Assembly (NCBI GenBank): GCA_000697335.1
Contig: JNEM01014117.1
Coordinates: forward strand, 1 to 12,984
Source: Conidiobolus incongruus B7586
Lineage: Eukaryota > Entomophthoromycota > Entomophthoromycetes > Entomophthorales > Conidiobolaceae
Direction: 5' to 3'
DNA length: 12,984 bases
In this document: positions 7,300-12,984 of the stretch, piece after piece
How positions within the stretch are numbered: the stretch's first letter is position 1
How the letters are laid out: each line of letters opens with the position of its first letter
Program-made: the position numbers and the translations under genes
The notes under the pieces: model-generated
The model's database searches: none
Told to the model about the DNA's origin: nothing
The model's input: the letters and a program-made list of their open reading frames with translations, nothing else

Positions 7300-7938
7300 T
7301 TATTTAGCATCTAGTGGTTTCCAAACGAAGATTAAACTTCTTTCAGCTCCTCGAGTTTGAGAGTGAATGGATCCTACAGTTTTCAAAGTGTCTTCCATAG
7401 CTTTTCTAAGTTTCTGGCTAGCATCCGGATCTTTAATCTTATTTTGAAGTGCGATATTCACAGTGTGTCCTTTGGTTAAAAACTTGACGCCTTGGTCAAT
7501 TTTACGAAGATAGTCATTTTCAGCCATAGCATTGTTGAGCAAAAGCTCTTTAACCTGACTCAATTTGTTCAGATTCTTAGCGTTTTTGGCCTTTTGTTTC
7601 TGCTGTTTTAACCAGTCTGCCTTCGGGACGAGTTTGCAAGTGGGAGTGCGGTCATTAGTCACTTGGACTAAAACGTACTTTTGAGTGTCGAGATCTTTGA
7701 GAACGTCAGTGGTTCTTTGAATGCCTACGAGTTCTCCCTCTTCGTTGACTAATTTGATGAGGTTGGATATAATCGCATCGTTGATTAATGGTCCTTTATT
7801 TGCCTTATTTGAAGTCGAATTATTCTCAGTTGTTGCTTTGGGAATTTGATATAGAGGTCCTAATGTGGAGATGGGACGGATTGTAAATTTTGGTAATTGA
7901 ACTAATGTAGTACGACTAAAAAATCTTAAACAATTCAT
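7300..7938 (-). CDS. Mitochondrial translation initiation factor IF-3
   Basis: This is a single exon of 212 residues. Residues 1-34 are rich in Arg, Ser and Thr with few acids (MNCLRFFSRTTLVQLPKF), a typical matrix-targeting presequence. The IF3 N-domain runs about 50-108: GPLINDAI, then LVNEEGELVGIQRTTDVL, then VQVTNDRTPTCKL, matching the bacterial pattern VRLIDEEGEQLG...LVEVAPNAKPPVCRI. A basic helical linker follows at 109-125 (WLKQQKQKAKNAKN). The C-domain runs 126-208: VKEL, ENDYLRKIDQGVKFLTKGHTVNI, then a final strand SLIFVWKP. Family role: binds the small mitochondrial ribosomal subunit, keeps the subunits apart and checks start-codon pairing. In fungi the equivalent is often called Aim23. 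The length is as expected for a mitochondrial IF3 with only a short C-terminal tail. It is encoded head-to-tail after CAP on the same strand. CCCATAA lies 155 nt upstream of its ATG. Confidence 0.88.
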   Translation of the reverse strand: MNCLRFFSRTTLVQLPKFTIRPISTLGPLYQIPKATTENNSTSNKANKGPLINDAIISNLIKLVNEEGELVGIQRTTDVLKDLDTQKYVLVQVTNDRTPTCKLVPKADWLKQQKQKAKNAKNLNKLSQVKELLLNNAMAENDYLRKIDQGVKFLTKGHTVNIALQNKIKDPDASQKLRKAMEDTLKTVGSIHSQTRGAERSLIFVWKPLDAK

Positions 7939-8093
7939 AATATTTTATCAAATTTTTTATATTATAATCAGTTTTTTAATTATTATTTTATATATTTGTT
8001 TTAAATGAATTCAATAATTTGTTTTATTCTGTTTAATTTTTTTTGGTTAAATTCCAAATCAATATTTAATTAAATCCAATTAAATTGAATTTT

Positions 8094-8100
8094 TTATGGG
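8094..8100 (-). promoter_or_regulatory. CCCATAA motif upstream of the IF-3 gene
   Basis: On the minus strand it reads GAACCCATAAAAAATT. It lies in the 257-nt spacer between CAP and IF-3, so it is also just past the CAP stop codon. The orientation and recurrence favour IF-3. Confidence 0.4.
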
Positions 8101-8195
8101 TTCTTGTTGACAAATTATTTAACATTTATGGTTATTCAAACACATTTTTAAAAATTAATCATAATATTTTTTATTAGAGTAAAAAATATAAAAAA

Positions 8196-9992
8196 TTATT
8201 CGGCATCAACAGCAACGGTGACCAATTTACCGTTAACAACCGTAGTCTTGAATTGTTCGGGGACGGGCTTCTCGTCGAAATCGTCTTGGCCGTCGACTTT
8301 TGTGGGGAGGAGGACGAGGGTACCAACGCTCATAGACGAGAAGATTTCGGCATCGAGGCATTCTTCACTGAGGTAGATTTGGAGAGAATCGGATTTGGAC
8401 ACCGTGATGGTGGGAGTGTTTCCAAGGATTTGGATCTGGCATGATTTGGCATTGACAACTTCAACTGCAGAGATGGCAGAATCGAGAACCACGCCGCTCT
8501 TTTTGCATGAGTCAACAATAATGGCGTTACATTTGCCTTTCACTTGGACTGTAGTGTTGGTACAGTTGGCCACGAGGACAATTTGCTTAATTTCGGTGAT
8601 TTCAACGGTGACTGTGGCGTCGACGTGGTTTTCAACCACCCATTTGGAGCCTTCGAGTTGAGTCTTGGGTGGTTTTGTGGCGGCTGGAGCCTTGGGGGCA
8701 TTACTGCCAACTTGAGGACGGGCTGATGATTTGGCAGGAACTACATTGGAAGCTCTGAGCTCTGGATTTTTGTGAGTCATCTGAGATTTATCAACTTTGC
8801 GGAGGCCTGCGGTCACATTCTCACCCTGATTGATTTGGTTGAATAAAGCGTTCATATCGGGGGCTGCCGGAGCGGAAGATCCTGCTGAAAGATTGCGCAA
8901 CAATTCAGGCTTGGGTGGAGGAGGGGGAGGAGGGGGAGATTTCATACCAACAGGAGGAGCTGGTGGAGGAGGAACATTACCACTACTTCCAGCTAAAGAT
9001 TCAATTAGCATATACGAATATCCAAATATAACAAAGATTGATTGACTGCATACCTTTATAGCTTTCAACAGTTTGACCCTATAAAATAAATATATTAATA
9101 AAATCACAAAAAAAATTAATAAAAATCTAAATACCTTAGAATTCCAACTCAAACCAGTCTTATGATATTCCTTGACGTAGTCTTGAAGTTCTTGGAAAAT
9201 ATTCAAAAGTTGGTTAGACCAAGTAATATGATTAGTATCCCTAAATCCATTTAATATTCAATTAACACCTTTGTAATTATTGTATTTACTTTGTCTTATA
9301 TTCTTTAACAATACGATAACTATAAAATTGAGCGGAATCTTTCATTTCACCAATATAACCAACAGGAGCAGGAGACTAACCCCAAAATTAGTCCAATTAA
9401 AAATTAAAATTATTTTAAACTTACGACTACGACCCAACCAAAAGCTGGGACACCTTCCGAAATTTGGGAAAGATGGTTAAAGAATGGTGACGAGCGGTTA
9501 CTCTCCCTAATTTCAATAATTTTACCAATAGCAGTTTGGATGGGTTTGAGTAAATCGTTCTGTAAAACATCTTCGCTAGGTTGACTACAGTTTGCAGCGA
9601 GGAGTAGTAATTCGCGTTGAGCTTGGAATAGATCGTGGAGAACTTCGACCTGAAAAAATGATTGAGATAAATTAGATAAATTGGAAAATTATGCAACTTA
9701 CTTGACTGGCGACTATAGGGTCAATGGTTTTAGAGAGGTTCAAAAACTCCTTGAAGCTGTTGTTAATAATATCATCAAAAGCTTTGACAGAAGGAGTGAC
9801 GGTGGCAGCTGCTGGAGCGGCGGGGGCAGGAACACTCTTCTCAGCAGATGGTAAAGTAGCCGAAGTGGGTACCGAATCTCCTGGATTGGTAGCAACGGGT
9901 TTTTTAATACGAAAAGCTAACTCTTCCAAGCGGGAGGTAGCGGCTTCTAATCGCTTTAATAAAACTGCAATTGATGACGAGTGCTCACTCAT
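8196..9992 (-). CDS. SRV2: Adenylyl cyclase-associated protein (CAP/Srv2), six exons, complete
   Basis: The exons on the minus strand are 9702-9992, 9425-9649, 9290-9375, 9135-9240, 9054-9078 and 8196-8992, giving 509 residues. The introns are 52, 49, 49, 55 and 61 nt. Residues 8-30 form the N-terminal coiled coil (LLKRLEAATSRLEEL), used in oligomerisation and, in yeast, in binding adenylyl cyclase. The helical folded domain spans about 68-235, from SVKAFDD through FFNHLSQISEGVPAFGW to YVKEYHKTGLSW. Proline tracts lie at 252-255 and 264-271. A WH2-like actin-binding segment lies near 291-311 (NALFNQINQGENVTAGLRKV), followed by DKSQMTHKNPELR. The C-terminal CARP beta-domain runs about 354-509. 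Family role: recycles cofilin-bound ADP-actin to ATP-actin in the cytosol. The length is close to yeast Srv2 (526). The fifth exon is only 25 nt (GQTVESYK), and skipping it would shift the frame. The start has A at -3. Confidence 0.93.
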
Positions 9993-10044
9993 TTGTTGTT
10001 ATTATTATTATTTTATAATTATTATTCTTAAAAAAGTGACAATT

Positions 10045-10161
10045 ATGAATTTTACAAAAGACTTAATTTATAATTATAGTGAGAATTTAATTACATCGAT
10101 TGTGTACAATTTAAGATTTCTAAATTTGAGCGATTTGGTAAATTTGAATTATTTGTATTAA
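10045..10161 (+). other. Short 38-codon open frame, doubtful
   Basis: ATG at 10045 to TAA at 10159-10161. It reads MNFTKDLIYNYSENLITSIV and then a Leu/Asn-rich tail. The region is slightly richer in G and C than the spacer to its right. The LITSIV...FLNLSDLVNL pattern faintly recalls the start of an F-box, but no exon follows that I can find. It is divergent from CAP, with 52 nt between the start codons. It may be the CAP 5' leader region and nothing more. Confidence 0.15.
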
Positions 10162-11210
10162 ATTTGAAATTCTAGTCTTTTCACTATTCAACATTTTTGA
10201 TTATTCATGATTAATATTTTTATATCAAATAACACTAAAACTAGTTTAAAATTTGAATAATTTTGTTATCAATGAATTAAAGAATTTAAAATATATTATT
10301 AATATTGAGACTATTTCCATAATAATAAATTTGAAAATCCCCTTTATAATAATTTTCATGGTTAATGTGATTTTCGCAAAGAGATCAAAATTTTCAAAAA
10401 TATAGTATAAATAATTGTTTTAATGCCATATCCAAATAGAGAATATGACTAAAATTAAGAAATTAACCCTCTATAAGTTGATTTGATGTCATATTCATTA
10501 TAATTGATTCTCAATTAATAACTTTCATAAATATTTATTATAATAAATATGTTTAATATTGAATTATTAGTGGATCATGTATTTTAGATTTTAAACTAGC
10601 TTTGTAATTATCATAAATCAAATAACTACAATATATAATTCCAAGAAGAATATTAAAATCAATCTCTCATACCCTTCGTATATAAAAATTCATTATAAGC
10701 CAAATAGATTCATCTTTTTAATCATATTAAGATCAAACATAATTTAAAAATTAATCATTTTTAATTATTATTATACAACTAATTTTTATTCCATTCAAAC
10801 ATCTGTTAAACTTTGTTGAATAGATACCTAAGTTTTACTTTAATGATATATAATATATAATAGTGGGAAGCAATAAGGGTTTTTATAGCTGATATTTATT
10901 CAACTATTATAGCCCATCTAAATTGTATAATTTCTCTTTTTTTAAATAGTATTGATGTTAATATTCAACACCAATAATAATTTTCCTATTCTTTTTAAGT
11001 AAACAAATTATATTATAAATGGTGCTAATTATTTAAAGCTAAATGAATAATTGAACTATTATTGTGTTTAATAGAGTGATTTGATTATTGCCTTATTAAT
11101 ATATATTTATACATTTAAACACTTCAAGTAGTATTTATCTTAAACGAATGCTAAAATGATGTTTGAAGTAAAATTATTTATGAATGAATAATAATAAAAG
11201 TACTACAAAT
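10162..11210. other. AT-rich spacer, no gene seen
   Basis: I see no coding frame, tRNA or repeat of note on either strand. Confidence 0.5.
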
Positions 11211-11217
11211 TGGATTA

Positions 11218-11291
11218 CCAATTTCTCAAGTGATCAAACCTGGAAATTCTTGATCTATAGTCGAGAGCTTTCTCTGTTTGAGTTTGGAACC
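11218..11291 (-). pseudogene. Decayed tRNA-Arg(ACG) copy
   Basis: Aligned with the gene at 1620-1692, this stretch keeps ATCAAACCTGG (T arm), TTCTTGAT (anticodon stem), TAGTCGAGAG and the terminal TTTGGAACC. About 70% of bases match over 74 nt by eye, with about one indel. The acceptor stem no longer pairs, the D arm has lost its fold, and the anticodon region reads CTATAGA in place of CTACGGA. It also keeps TGGATTA just beyond the 3' end, as in the copy at 1620 and unlike the copy at 4320. It should not give a working tRNA. Confidence 0.8.
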
Positions 11292-12984
11292 TTAATTTTA
11301 TCTTTGAAAATTATTTCTCCTGATATTAAATGATTTCACACTTATACTAAAATTAATTTTATATTCTATCATATTTTCATTTCCTAAAAGCTATATCGAA
11401 TAAATTTTATTTAATATATTTCTCATACAGAATATAATATATTTAGTTTAATTCTCATATTGTACCAATTTTATTTATTCAGTATCAATTTAACAGTTCA
11501 ATCTTATGTTGATTTGATATTTGTATATTTTTTTAAATAATGTAATAGTCACTTAAATTATATGATGCAACTATCAATTATAAGAGTATTTGAATTCTTA
11601 CAATTATTATTTAACTAATATTATTCTAAGCCTAGATTCATTTTAAAATACTAAATTAATTAATTATTTGCTAATATATTGATATAATAGTCTTCTAAGC
11701 GTTTAATAATTTGAATTGTTAAGTATTCAATTTAGATCTATATTTCAATAATATTTCGATATTAAAACTATCATTTTACTCCTTTATAAAATATCTGAAT
11801 TAATATTATTGTTCACATATTATTCAAAATCAATATACACTACTTTGAATATTCAACTATAGTTTATTTTTGTATAACTATGCATTATATGATTTTATTC
11901 TTATTATATACTAATATTCTATAATATTTTGTATGCACTGATAGTTGAATTACTATTACTCTGTATTTTAAATAATAGGAATTTTTTGCAATTAAAAATA
12001 AATAAACATTTTGATATATGATATATAAAAATAAATATATAATATAAATTTAATAATTTCTTTTATTATTAATAACTTTTTGCTATATTTTTAATAAACT
12101 TTTAATACTTAAAAAACAATTCTTTTTATTAAAGATTAAAATTTGATATTTCACAAATTAATTAAATTTTCCTGTAGAAATTTTTCTTGTAAGCTAGTTT
12201 TTTAATTACTTAAAGTAATTATAATCATATAAGTTATAATATAAAAAATATACTAGATGTGATAGTTTTTTCTAATTATTTTTAATTAAAAAATTTTTCA
12301 CAGCTTTAAATTTATGTATTTTATAATTATTATATAAAATAATAAGTTTTTTTAATTATATTAAAAATACTAATTTAAAATATTTTTATTTAAAAAAGTA
12401 ATATAAAGCTTAATATTAATTAATTTTCCTTTAAAAACTAAATAAAAATAACATATATCATTATAATCTATTATAATAATTAATATTTATCTATTATTAA
12501 AATATTTATTTAAAACAATTTGTAAAAAAGGTTGATTTAACTTAATTTAACATTTTAATTTATATATTAATAAAGAATTATATATAAAAATTTAAAATTC
12601 ATCAATTGAAATTATTTAATATAAAAACTTATGTTTCTAATAATAATTTAGTAAATTTTATTTAATAATAGCTATTCTAACTTTTGTTAAGATTTAATTA
12701 AATTATAAGATACTTATTTTATATTTTTATTTATTAATTTTAGTTTAAATTTTAATATATATAAAATACTTATAAAATTAATATTAAAATATTTAAATAA
12801 TTTTTTAAGTAAAATAAAGATATATTTTTCAATATATTTTTTTACTTTACTAATAATTAAAAAAATAATAGTTGAAATTAATCTTTTTAATTTTAATAAG
12901 TTTTAAATAATTTTTTTTAATTTTAAAATAATTTACCTAATAATAAATAATTAATTGAAATAATATCTTATTATTAAAAGCTAT
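11292..12984. other. AT-rich spacer, becoming extremely AT-rich after about 11980
   Basis: No gene, RNA or clear repeat unit is visible. From about 11980 G and C become rarer still and runs of A/T dominate for 1 kb up to the window edge. Confidence 0.5.

Noticed and set aside
8913-8940. G-rich run on the plus strand as a G-quadruplex
   Set aside because: Only two runs of five Gs are present, the rest being GG. It is explained by proline codons (CCT/CCC/CCA) on the coding strand.
8253-9045. Several open frames on the plus strand and a second minus frame inside CAP
   Set aside because: They are shadows of the CAP final exon, whose product is clearly recognised. The Gly-rich one is the reverse of the proline tract.
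9196-9206. Start of CAP at an internal Met (MNIFQELQDYVKEY) with read-through of introns at 9079-9133 and 8993-9053
   Set aside because: Read-through places an unlikely hydrophobic segment inside CAP. Splicing restores a full-length family match from the Met at 9992.
9724-10161. 145-codon plus-strand frame opposite the CAP first exon
   Set aside because: Its first 90 codons are the antisense of CAP exon 1. Only the last 38 codons could be independent, and they are listed as doubtful.
1-12984. CRISPR arrays, bacterial operons, terminal repeats of complete mobile elements
   Set aside because: None seen. The introns, tRNA type and protein families are eukaryotic, and no spaced direct repeats or paired termini were found.

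Overview
This is an AT-rich eukaryotic nuclear segment. It carries six protein genes I can support, three intact tRNA genes, one decayed tRNA gene and long stretches of very AT-rich spacer. Four of the six protein genes are split by tiny GT-AG introns. I infer 11 introns, all 40 to 61 nt, many with a CTAAT-like branch site near the acceptor. The cyclase-associated protein looks most like fungal Srv2/CAP in its N-terminal coiled coil, its YVKEYHKTGLSW segment and its NQGEN/KSQ.THKNPELR block. Together with the small introns and low G+C, this suggests an AT-rich early-diverging fungus. That is inference, and a dictyostelid-like amoeba is the main alternative.

Layout from left to right. At 1-731 (minus) is the 5' part of a DNAJC11-type J-domain protein with five exons, cut by the window edge. 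At 1620-1692 (minus) is tRNA-Arg(ACG). Just upstream of that tRNA is a short, more GC-rich island (about 1725-2270) with an interrupted reading frame I cannot identify. At 3044-3637 (plus) is a homeobox gene whose promoter holds four evenly spaced TTGACA hexamers and a TATA box. At 4320-4392 (plus) is a second, identical tRNA-Arg(ACG), so the homeobox gene lies inside an inverted tRNA pair. At 5780-6009 (plus) is a two-exon 59-aa gene that looks like MOZART1 of the gamma-tubulin complex. At 6515-6588 (minus) is tRNA-Ile(AAT). At 6862-7208 (plus) is a two-exon 96-aa helical protein of unknown family. At 7300-7938 (minus) is mitochondrial initiation factor 3. At 8196-9992 (minus) is a complete six-exon CAP/Srv2 gene. 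From 10162 to the end I see no gene, only a decayed tRNA-Arg copy at 11218-11291 and, from about 11980, an even more AT-extreme stretch.

The genes are housekeeping in character: mitochondrial membrane organisation (DNAJC11), mitochondrial translation (IF3), actin turnover (CAP) and microtubule nucleation (MOZART1). A homeodomain regulator is added. Nothing suggests an operon or gene cluster. The most interesting signals are regulatory. One is the periodic TTGACA array in the homeobox promoter. The other is a CCCATAA motif in sense orientation upstream of four of the six genes and nowhere else that I could find. I did not see a convincing new defence, toxin or mobile system here.
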